Shown here piece after piece: positions 1 through 8,209 of a stretch of 22,419 bases of DNA. The stretch's first letter is position 1; every line of letters begins with the position of its first letter. Where the stretch lies: contig CAYJHI010000017.1 in assembly GCA_964370085.1 (NCBI GenBank), positions 1 through 22,419 on the forward strand, given 5' to 3'. The position numbers and the translations under genes are program-made. Source of the stretch: CARZYU01 sp964370085. Its GTDB lineage: Bacteria > Bacillota_I > Bacilli_A > RF39 > UBA660. The notes beneath the pieces were generated by a model. That model had not been told where the DNA came from. It made no database searches and worked only from the letters and a program-made list of their open reading frames with translations.

Positions 1-466
1 TATAATGGTTAACAAGTTCATTCTTATTCTTATTATGAATTCCTGCTAAATATCTTTCTGCTATTGCCATACCAACTGCACTAGCAATACCTTGTCCTAA
101 TGGACCAGTAGACATCTCAACTCCAGAAGTCATCTTATATTCAGGATGCCCTGGTGTAATCGAATCAATTTTACGAAAATTTCTCAAATCATCAATCGTA
201 ATATTATGACCTGCCATAAATAAAGTTGCATATAACAAAGCAGAACCATGTCCTGCACTCATCACAAAACGATCTCTATTTATCCATTTAGGATCTTCAT
301 TATCAAACACCATATTCCTAGCAAATAAAGTATAAATAAGTGGTGCTGCTCCTAATGCAATACCAGGATGACCGCTATTAGCTTCTCCAATCATATCTAA
401 AGATAAAGATCTAATTTGATCAATTGTCTTATTATCAATAATTACTCTCTCATCTTTTCTCAACAT
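1..466 (-). CDS. tkt: Transketolase, N-terminal part (runs off the window)
   Basis: This is the first 155 codons of a transketolase; the rest lies beyond base 1. The enzyme moves two-carbon ketol units between sugar phosphates in the non-oxidative pentose phosphate pathway, using thiamine diphosphate. The N-terminal thiamine-binding domain is clear: a start like MLRKDERVIIDN, then the family stretches GEANSGHPG, MSAGHGSALLYA, TPGHPEY and GVEMSTGPLGQG, whose conserved His and Gly residues contact the cofactor. The ATG at 466 follows an AGAGAGG ribosome binding site. An extended -10 promoter lies at 492-520, so it is probably transcribed on its own. It runs in the same direction as the surface-protein operon but is separated from it by a terminator. 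Family assignment is secure; whether the full gene is intact cannot be seen. Confidence 0.95.
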   Translation of the reverse strand, partial: MLRKDERVIIDNKTIDQIRSLSLDMIGEANSGHPGIALGAAPLIYTLFARNMVFDNEDPKWINRDRFVMSAGHGSALLYATLFMAGHNITIDDLRNFRKIDSITPGHPEYKMTSGVEMSTGPLGQGIASAVGMAIAERYLAGIHNKNKNELVNHY

Positions 467-491
467 AAATAATACCTCTCTCTATATTAAA

Positions 492-520
492 AGTATAACA
501 TCTATCAAATAATAAGTAAA
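492..520 (-). promoter_or_regulatory. Sigma-A type promoter of transketolase
   Basis: On the minus strand there is TTTACT (515-520), a 17-bp spacer and TATACT (492-497), with TG one base before the -10 (extended -10). It lies 26 bases upstream of the tkt start codon. Confidence 0.6.
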
Positions 521-534
521 CTCACTTTACACCA

Positions 535-562
535 AGAAAAAAGAATGAACAAATTCATTCTC
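535..562 (-). terminator. Terminator of the surface-protein operon
   Basis: An 8-bp perfect stem (AGAATGAA at 542-549, TTCATTCT at 554-561) with a CAAA loop is followed on the minus strand by a T run (535-542). It lies just past the stop codon of the 1614-aa protein and before the tkt promoter. Confidence 0.8.
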
Positions 563-573
563 TTATATATCCA

Positions 574-3500
574 CTAATCAGTCACCACTATAAAATTAGT
601 ATAATCAGTATACTTAATAACCCCTAAATGATTAGTCTCTATTACAACACGGTAAGTTCTATTTGGTAATACACTAGTATCAATTAAATTCAAATTAATT
701 AAACTCTCCGTTTTCAAATCATCCGGATTAAAAACAATTATATCGTTAACTGGTTTTACTAAAGTACCATCAATAACAGCATTCTCTATAAGATTATTCT
801 GTTTTATATAAGTACCATCTACTTTCTCCCATATATATAACCTCGTTGTAAAATTAGTTTGATTATCATAGTCTATATAATTAAATTTAAATGGTATAGA
901 AGAAACACTATCATATAAAATCAATTCATCAACTCCATCAAGTTCAATAAGTAACGCTGGCTCATGAGATTCATTAACAGTAAATGCCACCTTATTAGTC
1001 GCATATATTTCTCCTTCAGGTTCATCATATTTAACTAAACTATGATTAATATTACTAGAACTTAAATTACCAACACCACTATGAAAAATATACTCTACAG
1101 TTGAAAAATCTCCAGCATTACCAAGTGGAATCAAAAAGTAATCATTATATTTTAAAATCCTATTACTTTCTCCTACTAAATCCAAATTACCAACTAATTC
1201 AAGATAAGCATCACTAGATAACGCCTCTTCAAACTCAACCTTTAAAGCTAAAACAAAATTTTGAAACTCTGTATCTACTCCACTACCAACAGTATTTGAA
1301 AACTCTAATTTAACATTCATCTCCCCATTATTAACAACATGCTTAGAATAACTAGGAGTAATAGACAATTCTCTTTCCTTTGTAATCTCTATATTATAAC
1401 CACTAGTATAATTATCACTTCCACTATTAGATATCATTCCCATTGAAACATTATAATTACCAACAGCCAAATAATTACTATCAAATTCTATAACAAACAC
1501 AAAAGACTTTAAAGATTGATCACTATTAACATAGTTACTATTATCACTCATATTCTTAAAATCAGTCACTAATATTTCATCAATAGTAGTACCCACTTCA
1601 TAATAATAATAAAGTGGACTAGAAGTATAATTATTACTTCCATCTACCTCTACTTCAGAGACATCTATCATTTTAATCTTTGTTCCTACAGGTAACATTG
1701 AACTAAACTTCAAAGATAAATTATCATAAGTATTATAATCATATAAATTAGAAAACTGCGCTGTTATACTACTATTTTGCACTACTGAGATAGAAGTAAC
1801 ATCATTACTAATTATCTTATAATGACTCCCCTCTGCAATAGTATTATCAACACTAGATATATTTAAAGACTTTCTTTTAACATCAAGTTTAAGACAATAC
1901 TTAATCCCTAAATTATCCCCTATATAAATTTCTATATATTTGGAAGAACTAACATCAAGTAACCTATTATAACTAGTAATATCAAATGTAATAGTGCCCG
2001 TATTATCACTTAACAAAGTTCCTAAATAAAGAGGACTATTATTAAAACTAGCCAGTTCTACTACACTTCCATTATTCAAAGAAGCTTTAACTCCAAAAGT
2101 ATTATTTACAGTATTTAAATTAGTCAAATCTTTATTATTATCAATAACACTACTATTAACTAAATCTAAATTATATTCTTTTACATCTAAAATAGATATA
2201 TTCTTATTTTCAAAATACTTAGGTAGTTGAAACTCTAATTTATTGCCAACTTCATCATAACTAGCAAGTATCTCTTCTTCATAATTAGTTGCATATCTCA
2301 ACATAACTTGAACATCATTAGAAAAAGTATGTACATTAGTTGTATTTTCAAAACCATTAGGTAAATATTTTTGCCATCCATAAGAATTAAATTTAACAAC
2401 ACTTCCACTGTAATAACCAGAATTATCATAACTAGCATCTAACTTATAATCAAGTTGTAATGAGACAAAATCCTCAGTATAACTATTAAGCATCGAATTT
2501 TTAATTCCAGTTATTTTAATCATTGTAACTTTAGTTATATCAGCAATAGTACTAAACTCCTTCCAATCACTATCCGTAAGTTTTATATTACCATCACCAT
2601 CTACTAAATCAGTACTGTCAGTATATAAAACTTTATATATATCACCATTATCACCAGAAATAATCACTTCTTTTGACAATTCAAAATTAAACATATTATT
2701 ATCTATACCCATCTGATTAGGATAAACAATACCAGCTTTAGGAATAGGGATATAATGATAGAAATCCTCTCCTGCTACAATACCAGGAAAATTATTTTCA
2801 ACTGTGACTTTATAAGTAGCCGTACCTTCATTAAGATTACCATTAGAATCACTAACTATATAGGAGTAATCATCAGATGTAAAAGCCCCTCCATTAATAC
2901 TAATTTCATTTTCAAATTCAACTACATTAGTATTTGGCATAATAGTAACTGTTTTAGAAATAGATCTATGACCTACTCTTTTATCAAGTATACCATTTCC
3001 ATCAAAATCATAAGGCTCCAAAATAGCACTATATGTAACATTCGCCCCATTCTCTCCTATATAAGAAATATCAAATAAATCTACTAATGTTAAATTCATT
3101 GCCGGATCTGTATCAACATTAAAAAATACTGATACTGAATTATTTAAATCAACTCTATTCAAATTACCGACACTATCGAAGAAAGGTCCACCTATTCCCA
3201 CATCTCCTTCATTAAAAGAAATGGTATAAATAGTTTCGTTAGTAGCAGCATTAAACTTAGAACTAATCATCGGAGTGACTAACAACCCTTTATGCATAGC
3301 TAGGATTGAACTCTCATCTATTGTAAGACCATCAGGTAAAACATAATAAAGTTCTGGATTTTCACTATATAACGAGTATCCATAAGGGTAACGCATCATA
3401 TTTAATACTGACTCTATTCTAAGAGATTCCCCCGCTTGTATTTGCGATTCAGAAATATTAATATTCTCTATTGATAAGGAGTTATTAGCAGAAGCAGTAG

Positions 3501-5418
3501 ATGAAACAAAGTAATTTTTAGAAGTTACTTCCGTTTGATCAACCCCTATTTCTTCTGTAATAACAATTGTGTTCATTGCTCTTTCACCACTTAAGTTATG
3601 TTGTCCATAATAAGTACCAGGACATCCAACATATTGAGGTGCACCAATACAGTAATAAGAAGTAGCAGCTTTTATATAATCCATTTTATATGATATTTCT
3701 TTAAACGAAACAACATCTGGATCTAACTGATTATCTGGATTTTTAAGATTATAATCTGCTACTACTTTAGGTATGGAAAAAGATGCCGTATATCCATAAG
3801 TACCAGGTGCAGCATGAGAAGCAAAATCAGTATACACACCTCTTCCAACTTCATTAGAATATTCATCTATAAGTACATAATTAACATCATAATTAACATT
3901 ACCATTCTGTGGTAAATACATAGATGTAACATCAATAATATTTCTCTCATTAGAATTAAGTTCTATATCAGTATCAAATAAATATTTTATTTCAACAGGA
4001 TTACTATTTTCTAACCCCTTATTAACAAATGTCATATATCCAAGAGTAGATTCTACTTCATCATCTTCATTTTCATAAATATAACGGCTATATCCATAAA
4101 ACTCTACTTTAACATTATCAATAATAGTAGCACTAACACTTTTGTTACTAGTATATTCTACATCACCATAACTAGTAGTATTCAACGTATAACCATATGT
4201 AACATTATCTCCTACTTCAAACTTATCTTCATCAAAGATAACAATTGGAGATACATAATGACTAGTACTAATATAAATGTCATATGCCGTAAAAACTATC
4301 TTAGTAGGATCACTAGTATCCATAATCCATTTATCCTTATAATAATTAGTATTAAAGAAAGTATTAGTATCTTCTCTAATATACCTTGCATAATCAACCC
4401 CATCAGTAGGTAAATGAAATTCAACAGAAATTTCTTTATAATAACCTAATAAAACAGAAGTACCTGCAGTTGATAAATCCACTTCATATTTAGTTCCAAC
4501 TGTTTTAGGAGCATAATAAGTATCAACAGAATAAGGTCTATTATTAGAAAATTCAACTTCATTTAGTTTCTTAGTATAAACAGAACTCCCCTCAGTCATA
4601 ACAACAGTAATTGGATCAAAGTCACCAGTAATATTATTATTAATCATCGCATCTTTATTCCATATATTGTAATCAAATGTAACCGGTATAACAATGAAAT
4701 CCTCTAACGTTGATAAAGAACTGTAAGTATAAGTCAGCGTACCAGTTCTGTTATTAAAATAAACACCCGCACCTTGACCACCAGTTCCAGATAAACCAGA
4801 AAGTTTAGTAAAACTCGCATCTAGTATATTCCCAATAGCAGGAGTCCAAGTAGTAGTAGTAATATCCGTATCTCCATCATACCACTGCATTCCTACAGGT
4901 AATTTAATTTCAATTGTTCCACCAGCAGCTTCCGTAAAATTAGGTTGAATAACTAAATATCGAAGTGGTTCCAAATAATTCCACGGCGTAGAAACAGAAC
5001 CAAGTTCTGTCAGTTCCACTCCACTCTCATAAGTACTATCATCATATAACCATGCTGTAAACGGAACATTATCTGCTAAAACAACTGCACCAATATTCAT
5101 AACACTGCTATTAGAAGCAACTAAGACACTATCCCCCGCTTGATAATCAACTTCACCATCATTATTTATATCATATCCTAAAAAAGTTTCACCAACCTTA
5201 GTATCATAACCAACTTGAGCAGGATAAGGCAAAACAATTTCACCATCTTCAATGGTAAGAACTCTATTAGTCAACAAATCACCATTAAGATTAAAATTAA
5301 CACTCTTAGAAGTCTCATTCCAAAATACACGACCAAAATCCATCAGAAAAAGAACTGTTATTATAAACAACATAAATGTAATAATATATATTTTTTTACG
5401 ATAATGAGCTGCAATCAT
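574..5418 (-). CDS. Giant membrane-anchored surface protein, 1614 aa
   Basis: Not recognised as a named family. The N-terminus is a short basic stretch (HYRKK) and one hydrophobic helix at about residues 10-27, so the protein is probably exported and held in the membrane with its body outside. There is no LPXTG motif and no C-terminal membrane helix; it ends in TNFIVVTD. The body is rich in Asn, Thr, Ser, Tyr and Val and reads as many beta-sandwich modules with N-S-V-x-V phrases like those of DUF11-type adhesins. Two calcium-loop-like motifs are visible: DINNDGEVD at residues 83-91 and DFDGNGILD near residue 805. Only three Cys are present in the body, two of them close together (YYCIGAPQYVGC). 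It is the last gene of a three-gene operon, 35 bp behind the 256-aa protein. Adhesion or a structural role at the surface is inference from size and composition. Confidence 0.75.
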   Translation of the reverse strand: MIAAHYRKKIYIITFMLFIITVLFLMDFGRVFWNETSKSVNFNLNGDLLTNRVLTIEDGEIVLPYPAQVGYDTKVGETFLGYDINNDGEVDYQAGDSVLVASNSSVMNIGAVVLADNVPFTAWLYDDSTYESGVELTELGSVSTPWNYLEPLRYLVIQPNFTEAAGGTIEIKLPVGMQWYDGDTDITTTTWTPAIGNILDASFTKLSGLSGTGGQGAGVYFNNRTGTLTYTYSSLSTLEDFIVIPVTFDYNIWNKDAMINNNITGDFDPITVVMTEGSSVYTKKLNEVEFSNNRPYSVDTYYAPKTVGTKYEVDLSTAGTSVLLGYYKEISVEFHLPTDGVDYARYIREDTNTFFNTNYYKDKWIMDTSDPTKIVFTAYDIYISTSHYVSPIVIFDEDKFEVGDNVTYGYTLNTTSYGDVEYTSNKSVSATIIDNVKVEFYGYSRYIYENEDDEVESTLGYMTFVNKGLENSNPVEIKYLFDTDIELNSNERNIIDVTSMYLPQNGNVNYDVNYVLIDEYSNEVGRGVYTDFASHAAPGTYGYTASFSIPKVVADYNLKNPDNQLDPDVVSFKEISYKMDYIKAATSYYCIGAPQYVGCPGTYYGQHNLSGERAMNTIVITEEIGVDQTEVTSKNYFVSSTASANNSLSIENINISESQIQAGESLRIESVLNMMRYPYGYSLYSENPELYYVLPDGLTIDESSILAMHKGLLVTPMISSKFNAATNETIYTISFNEGDVGIGGPFFDSVGNLNRVDLNNSVSVFFNVDTDPAMNLTLVDLFDISYIGENGANVTYSAILEPYDFDGNGILDKRVGHRSISKTVTIMPNTNVVEFENEISINGGAFTSDDYSYIVSDSNGNLNEGTATYKVTVENNFPGIVAGEDFYHYIPIPKAGIVYPNQMGIDNNMFNFELSKEVIISGDNGDIYKVLYTDSTDLVDGDGNIKLTDSDWKEFSTIADITKVTMIKITGIKNSMLNSYTEDFVSLQLDYKLDASYDNSGYYSGSVVKFNSYGWQKYLPNGFENTTNVHTFSNDVQVMLRYATNYEEEILASYDEVGNKLEFQLPKYFENKNISILDVKEYNLDLVNSSVIDNNKDLTNLNTVNNTFGVKASLNNGSVVELASFNNSPLYLGTLLSDNTGTITFDITSYNRLLDVSSSKYIEIYIGDNLGIKYCLKLDVKRKSLNISSVDNTIAEGSHYKIISNDVTSISVVQNSSITAQFSNLYDYNTYDNLSLKFSSMLPVGTKIKMIDVSEVEVDGSNNYTSSPLYYYYEVGTTIDEILVTDFKNMSDNSNYVNSDQSLKSFVFVIEFDSNYLAVGNYNVSMGMISNSGSDNYTSGYNIEITKERELSITPSYSKHVVNNGEMNVKLEFSNTVGSGVDTEFQNFVLALKVEFEEALSSDAYLELVGNLDLVGESNRILKYNDYFLIPLGNAGDFSTVEYIFHSGVGNLSSSNINHSLVKYDEPEGEIYATNKVAFTVNESHEPALLIELDGVDELILYDSVSSIPFKFNYIDYDNQTNFTTRLYIWEKVDGTYIKQNNLIENAVIDGTLVKPVNDIIVFNPDDLKTESLINLNLIDTSVLPNRTYRVVIETNHLGVIKYTDYTNFIVVTD

Positions 5419-5453
5419 AAATTTGTCCTACTTTCACTATTATAAATAATATT

Positions 5454-6224
5454 TTAATTAACTATACTAAATTTATTATTAGTATCTATTTTATACAAAG
5501 AAGAAACATCTTCTTTAAAAAAACGAAAATAATAAACAGAGTTTTTATCCAAATTCACTTTAAAGGTACTATCAGTAATATCATAAATACGATAATCTGT
5601 TCTATCAGGTAATAAAGAACTAGGTTTACTAAACTCTACTTCTCCAAAAAGCCCCTCTGTTTCCACTTTCATCGTAACAGTAAAACTATTAACATTATCA
5701 TCAAGAGTAACCAACGCATCATTCTCTTGCAATTTATCATAAACTTCAAATATAGCAGATAAAGTACTACGATAAGGAGAAGTAGAAGTAACAGATAATT
5801 TAAAAGAATACTTACCATCAACATAACCATCAGAAGGTATCTTTACCTTTAATAGAGAAGTTTTTAAATTACCAGAAGCATCAAAAGATCCAATATTAAT
5901 ATTTGATGCAGGAATATTAGTACTAGTAGTAACATCATAAGTAATAGTATCAATAGAATATCTTAAATCATCAATATAATTTCTAATTTCTATTATTAAT
6001 TCACCATTATCCCCAAGATCAGAAATAGTATAAACCGGAGTTTCATTTTCTTTTAAATAATCACTATCAAAATAAAATTCATTAAGTCCAACTGTTATCT
6101 TTTCAGAAGTATCTTGTAATACATAACGAGACAAAGTAACTGCCGAAAAACCAAGCCCTATAGCTAAAAACATAATAATATAAGTTGACGGCTTTTTAGC
6201 CCACTTTTTCATTTTATCCATCAT
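5454..6224 (-). CDS. Exported anchored protein, 256 aa, SipW-cognate/TasA-like in style
   Basis: The N-terminus is basic (MMDKMKKWAKKPS) and is followed by one hydrophobic helix (about residues 14-31), then an extracellular part. Right after the helix comes SRYVLQDTSEKITVG and then NEFYFDSDYLKE, a pattern I associate with short exported beta-rich proteins of gut Bacillota that resemble SipW-cognate (TasA/camelysin-like) preproteins. This is pattern memory, not proof. The rest has regular beta-strand periodicity (IEIRNYIDDLRYSIDTITYDV, then a second domain from about residue 145). No Cys and no catalytic motif are seen. It is 9 bp behind the 178-aa gene and 35 bp before the 1614-aa gene, so it is almost certainly co-transcribed. 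No signal peptidase gene is in the window. The likely role is a structural subunit or accessory of a surface assembly. Confidence 0.7.
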   Translation of the reverse strand: MMDKMKKWAKKPSTYIIMFLAIGLGFSAVTLSRYVLQDTSEKITVGLNEFYFDSDYLKENETPVYTISDLGDNGELIIEIRNYIDDLRYSIDTITYDVTTSTNIPASNINIGSFDASGNLKTSLLKVKIPSDGYVDGKYSFKLSVTSTSPYRSTLSAIFEVYDKLQENDALVTLDDNVNSFTVTMKVETEGLFGEVEFSKPSSLLPDRTDYRIYDITDSTFKVNLDKNSVYYFRFFKEDVSSLYKIDTNNKFSIVN

Positions 6225-6233
6225 ATATAATAC

Positions 6234-6770
6234 CTATCCTTTTTGTACTGAATCCACAATTATCTCAATAGCATCTATTTCTCTGCTATAATCAGGATCC
6301 GTCATTTTATCTGTGCAATCTATAGTGATTTTATATGTATGAGTTTGTTTAACACTATGTAACAAAACACCACCTGTTGATATAAGTTCATAATTATCTC
6401 CCTCAAAAGTTGAAGAATATACATTGCCACTTTCAGGATCAACCACTTCGATTTTATAATCAAAAGGAATATTACCAAAAGTTTTAAGTGTAATTGTATA
6501 ATCCTGAGTAACATCACTAACAACATCATTTTCAAAATTAACAATAGAAAATGTATAACTACTCGCTTCATTAGGAGAAATAGACTCTAAAAATACTGTT
6601 TGCGCTTCATTTAAAGTACTGTCCAAATATACTGAAGCAACCTCTAAATTAGTCCCCCCCTCTTTACTAGAGAAAAAGGAAGAAAATGTAGTAGCAAGTT
6701 CTAATATAATTGCAATCACAATAACAGCCATACCACATATTATCAATTTACCACGTCTCGTCAATCGCAA
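6234..6770 (-). CDS. Exported anchored protein, 178 aa, first gene of the surface operon
   Basis: The start is MRLTRRGK and then one long hydrophobic helix (about residues 9-27), so it is a signal anchor or cleaved export signal. The extracellular part is beta-rich, with SIVNFENDVVSDVTQDYTI followed by TLKTFGNIPFDYKIEV. The combination of N-F-E-N-D, Y-T-I-T and N-I-P-F-x-Y resembles TasA/camelysin-type extracellular fibre proteins. This is weak evidence of kinship. The ORF begins with TTG at 6770; the basic N-terminus argues for this start rather than the ATG at residue 14. Directly upstream, in frame, stands ATG-TAA, an odd start-stop pair. A promoter at 6805-6834 serves the operon. No enzyme motif is seen. 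Confidence 0.7.
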   Translation of the reverse strand: MRLTRRGKLIICGMAVIVIAIILELATTFSSFFSSKEGGTNLEVASVYLDSTLNEAQTVFLESISPNEASSYTFSIVNFENDVVSDVTQDYTITLKTFGNIPFDYKIEVVDPESGNVYSSTFEGDNYELISTGGVLLHSVKQTHTYKITIDCTDKMTDPDYSREIDAIEIIVDSVQKG

Positions 6771-6804
6771 TTACATCACCACCACACACTTTTTACCTTA
6801 TATA

Positions 6805-6834
6805 ATTATAACATAATTCGACATTTCTAAACAA
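6805..6834 (-). promoter_or_regulatory. Promoter of the three-gene surface operon
   Basis: On the minus strand: TTGTTT (6829-6834), an 18-bp spacer and a perfect TATAAT (6805-6810) with TGT directly before it (extended -10). It lies about 35 bases upstream of the first gene's TTG start. Confidence 0.7.
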
Positions 6835-6837
6835 GCC

Positions 6838-6870
6838 TAAAAAAAAGAAGCACAAGTTAATTACTTATAC
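6838..6870 (-). terminator. Terminator overlapping the stop codon of the 160-aa gene
   Basis: The minus-strand stem GTATAAGT/ACTTGTGC (8 bp with two G-U pairs) has a 5-nt loop and is followed by TTC and a run of eight T. The TAA stop at 6861-6863 overlaps the loop, so the hairpin is partly coding. Confidence 0.65.
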
Positions 6871-7343
6871 CTCTTTATTTTAGAAACATCTAATTCTTTA
6901 TCTAATTTAACATTATCTTTAACTTCAATAAAAGCTTTCTTTAGTTCAAAATCCATCCCATGTAACCACTCATTGATACTACGTTTTAAATTAACTTGTT
7001 CTTCTTTAAATGAAACGACATCTTTAAACTCTAATTCACATGAAGCGTACTTTTCAGGAACACCCTGCTTTAAACTGAAAACAGGACCATAACCTACATT
7101 AGCAATAACATCGACATTATATTTAGTAAAAGTGTTATTAGCACCTTTACTAACACGATACATATTAATCTTTTTATCATCAATTTTTCCTAATAACAAG
7201 TGCTTAACACCTCTACTCTTAACAACACCTTCAAAATATCCATCATCTTCAACAATAACACTTCCAAATAATTTATGATCAACTTTATTTTTCTTCCTAA
7301 TAACATCTTCTCTAACATAACACACTAAATTCTTAACTTTCAT
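6861..7343 (-). CDS. Uncharacterised cytosolic protein, 160 aa
   Basis: No family recognised. The frame is open from a GTG at 7349, but the ATG at 7343 is the better start: AAGGAG lies 5 bases before it and would overlap the GTG. The protein is soluble, highly charged (many Lys, Glu and Asp) and without a signal peptide or membrane helix. The first 100 residues look beta-rich (FGSVIVEDDGYFEGVVKSRG, then KINMYRVSKG), followed by a Lys/Glu-rich helical tail. It has its own promoter (7363-7391) and terminator (6838-6870), so it is a single-gene unit between the tRNA genes and the surface operon. It is a real gene by start signals and codon use; its function is unknown. Confidence 0.75.
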   Translation of the reverse strand: MKVKNLVCYVREDVIRKKNKVDHKLFGSVIVEDDGYFEGVVKSRGVKHLLLGKIDDKKINMYRVSKGANNTFTKYNVDVIANVGYGPVFSLKQGVPEKYASCELEFKDVVSFKEEQVNLKRSINEWLHGMDFELKKAFIEVKDNVKLDKELDVSKIKRYK

Positions 7344-7362
7344 AAACACTCCTTGGCTCTAT

Positions 7363-7391
7363 ATTATAAAAGAAAATAAATAAAATTACAA
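7363..7391 (-). promoter_or_regulatory. Promoter of the 160-aa gene
   Basis: On the minus strand: TTGTAA (7386-7391), a 17-bp spacer and TATAAT (7363-7368), about 20 bases ahead of the start codon. The -35 is immediately next to the tRNA terminator. Confidence 0.7.
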
Positions 7392-7416
7392 CAAAAAAAG
7401 AACTATAATAGTTCTT
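7391..7416 (-). terminator. Terminator of the two-tRNA transcript
   Basis: An 8-bp perfect stem (AAGAACTA at 7398-7405, TAGTTCTT at 7409-7416) with a 3-nt loop is followed on the minus strand by T7. It sits 10 bases past the 3' end of tRNA-Leu. Confidence 0.8.
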
Positions 7417-7426
7417 AAATTCTAGT

Positions 7427-7511
7427 TGGTGCGGGTAACAGGAGTTGAACCTGCAAGCCTTGCGGCACTAGATCCTAAGTCTAGCGCGTCTGCCAATTCC
7501 GCCATACCCGC
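7427..7511 (-). tRNA. tRNA-Leu (UAG anticodon, reads CUA)
   Basis: Read on the minus strand, the gene begins GCGGGTA and ends TACCCGC-A-CCA, giving a 7-bp acceptor stem, discriminator A and an encoded CCA. The anticodon loop CTTAGGA lies between CTAGA and TCTAG, giving anticodon TAG. A long variable arm (GTGCCGCAAGGCTTGC region) makes it class II, as expected for leucine, and the length is 85 nt. The T-loop GGTTCAACTCC is normal. It is 5 bp downstream of the CAU tRNA and shares its promoter. Confidence 0.95.
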
Positions 7512-7516
7512 ATGTA

Positions 7517-7593
7517 TGGTGGACCCTATAGGACTTGAACCTATGACCGCCCGGTTATGAGCCGGATGCTCTAACCAACTGAGCTAAGGGTCC
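7517..7593 (-). tRNA. tRNA with CAU anticodon, probably Ile2 (lysidine) rather than Met
   Basis: The minus strand reads GGACCCT at the 5' end and AGGGTCC-A-CCA at the 3' end, 77 nt with encoded CCA. The anticodon loop is CTCATAA, so the anticodon is CAT. The G1-C72 pair and the anticodon stem without three G-C pairs rule out the initiator. From memory, the acceptor (GGACC..) and D-arm resemble the Bacillus tRNA-Ile with lysidine-34, which reads AUA, more than elongator Met. This cannot be settled by eye because both share the CTCATAA loop. Confidence 0.9.
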
Positions 7594-7603
7594 ATACCAA
7601 TAA

Positions 7604-7632
7604 ATAATAACATAATTATTAGTACAAATCAA
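7604..7632 (-). promoter_or_regulatory. Promoter of the two-tRNA operon
   Basis: On the minus strand: TTGATT (7627-7632), a 17-bp spacer and TATTAT (7604-7609) with a preceding TGT. The -10 is only 10 bases from the first tRNA, as is usual for stable-RNA promoters. Confidence 0.7.
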
Positions 7633-7642
7633 TACTATTAAA

Positions 7643-7665
7643 TAAAAAAGTATCAGAAGATACTA
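7643..7665 (-). terminator. Terminator overlapping the stop codon of the 139-aa gene
   Basis: The minus-strand stem AGTATC/GATACT with a 4-nt loop is followed by T6. The TAG stop at 7663-7665 is part of the 5' arm. Confidence 0.75.
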
Positions 7666-8082
7666 TTTTTGTAACATATTTAATAAATTTACTTTAAACA
7701 TATCTTTTTCTGGATGCTCTTTTGATATCATAACACCCTTATAAGTAGTAAGTTCAGCACGATGACCTTCATCTAAAATACCTTCTGGAGTAATATTAGT
7801 TAATAGAATAATTCTATTTTCTTCATATACAGTATAATGTATTCTAATTTCTCCATGTACCTTAGCAAATAATTCATCTGTCGGTAACTTTAACTCATAA
7901 GTTTTAGTATTATTCTTTTTATCTATTGATTTTAATTCTCCAAGAAATTCTCCATTTTTTAACGATGGATAATAATCAAATGTTAGTTTCTTATATGCAA
8001 GCATATTATATTTTCTAACTGATCTTTCTTTCTTACGAAAATCATTTTCATCCAAATATTCAAACATAAATGTCTGTTTCAT
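7663..8082 (-). CDS. Uncharacterised cytosolic protein, 139 aa
   Basis: Not recognised. The open frame extends to a TTG at 8091, but the AGGGGG ribosome binding site abuts that codon; it is well placed (9 bases) for the ATG at 8082, which gives a protein starting MKQTFMFEYLDENDF. It is soluble, with no signal peptide and no Cys. The sequence alternates charged and aromatic residues as in a small beta-barrel or alpha/beta fold (KVHGEIRIHYTVYEENRIIL, then TNITPEG), with a short C-terminal helix. It is a single-gene unit: a consensus promoter with a leader of about 45 nt lies upstream and a terminator overlaps its stop. The strong promoter and ribosome binding site suggest good expression. No function is proposed. 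Confidence 0.75.
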   Translation of the reverse strand: MKQTFMFEYLDENDFRKKERSVRKYNMLAYKKLTFDYYPSLKNGEFLGELKSIDKKNNTKTYELKLPTDELFAKVHGEIRIHYTVYEENRIILLTNITPEGILDEGHRAELTTYKGVMISKEHPEKDMFKVNLLNMLQK

Positions 8083-8131
8083 AATATTCAACCCCCTGTA
8101 TCCTAAGTCCCTGAACTCTTAAGATGTGTAT

Positions 8132-8160
8132 ATTATACCACAAGATCATCTAAAAGTCAA
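8132..8160 (-). promoter_or_regulatory. Consensus sigma-A promoter of the 139-aa gene
   Basis: On the minus strand: TTGACT (8155-8160), exactly 17 bp and a perfect TATAAT (8132-8137). It is one of the strongest-looking promoters in the window. Confidence 0.85.
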
Positions 8161-8180
8161 CAAAAACCTACGCTACAAAA

Positions 8181-8209
8181 GAAAAAGAGTTAGTTATTTA
8201 CAAACTCTT
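8181..8209 (-). terminator. Terminator at the end of cvpA-trxA
   Basis: The minus-strand stem AAGAGTT/AACTCTT (7 bp) has an 11-nt loop and is followed by TTTTTC. The TAA stop of trxA (8190-8192) overlaps the stem and loop. The large loop makes it less certain than the others. Confidence 0.5.

Noticed and set aside
2755..3078. Plus-strand ORF of 107 aa inside the 1614-aa surface protein gene
   Set aside because: It lies fully antisense to a long real gene, has no ribosome binding site and has the Ile/Asn/Ser-rich look of a shadow frame in AT-rich DNA.
574..5418. Sortase-anchored adhesin
   Set aside because: No LPXTG-like motif, hydrophobic tail or basic end at the C-terminus; the only membrane segment is N-terminal.
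5215..5445. Plus-strand ORF of 76 aa over the 5' end of the surface protein gene
   Set aside because: Antisense shadow without start signals.
6320..6571. Minus-strand ORF of 83 aa inside the 178-aa gene
   Set aside because: Out-of-frame shadow; the overlapping frame has the signal anchor and operon context.
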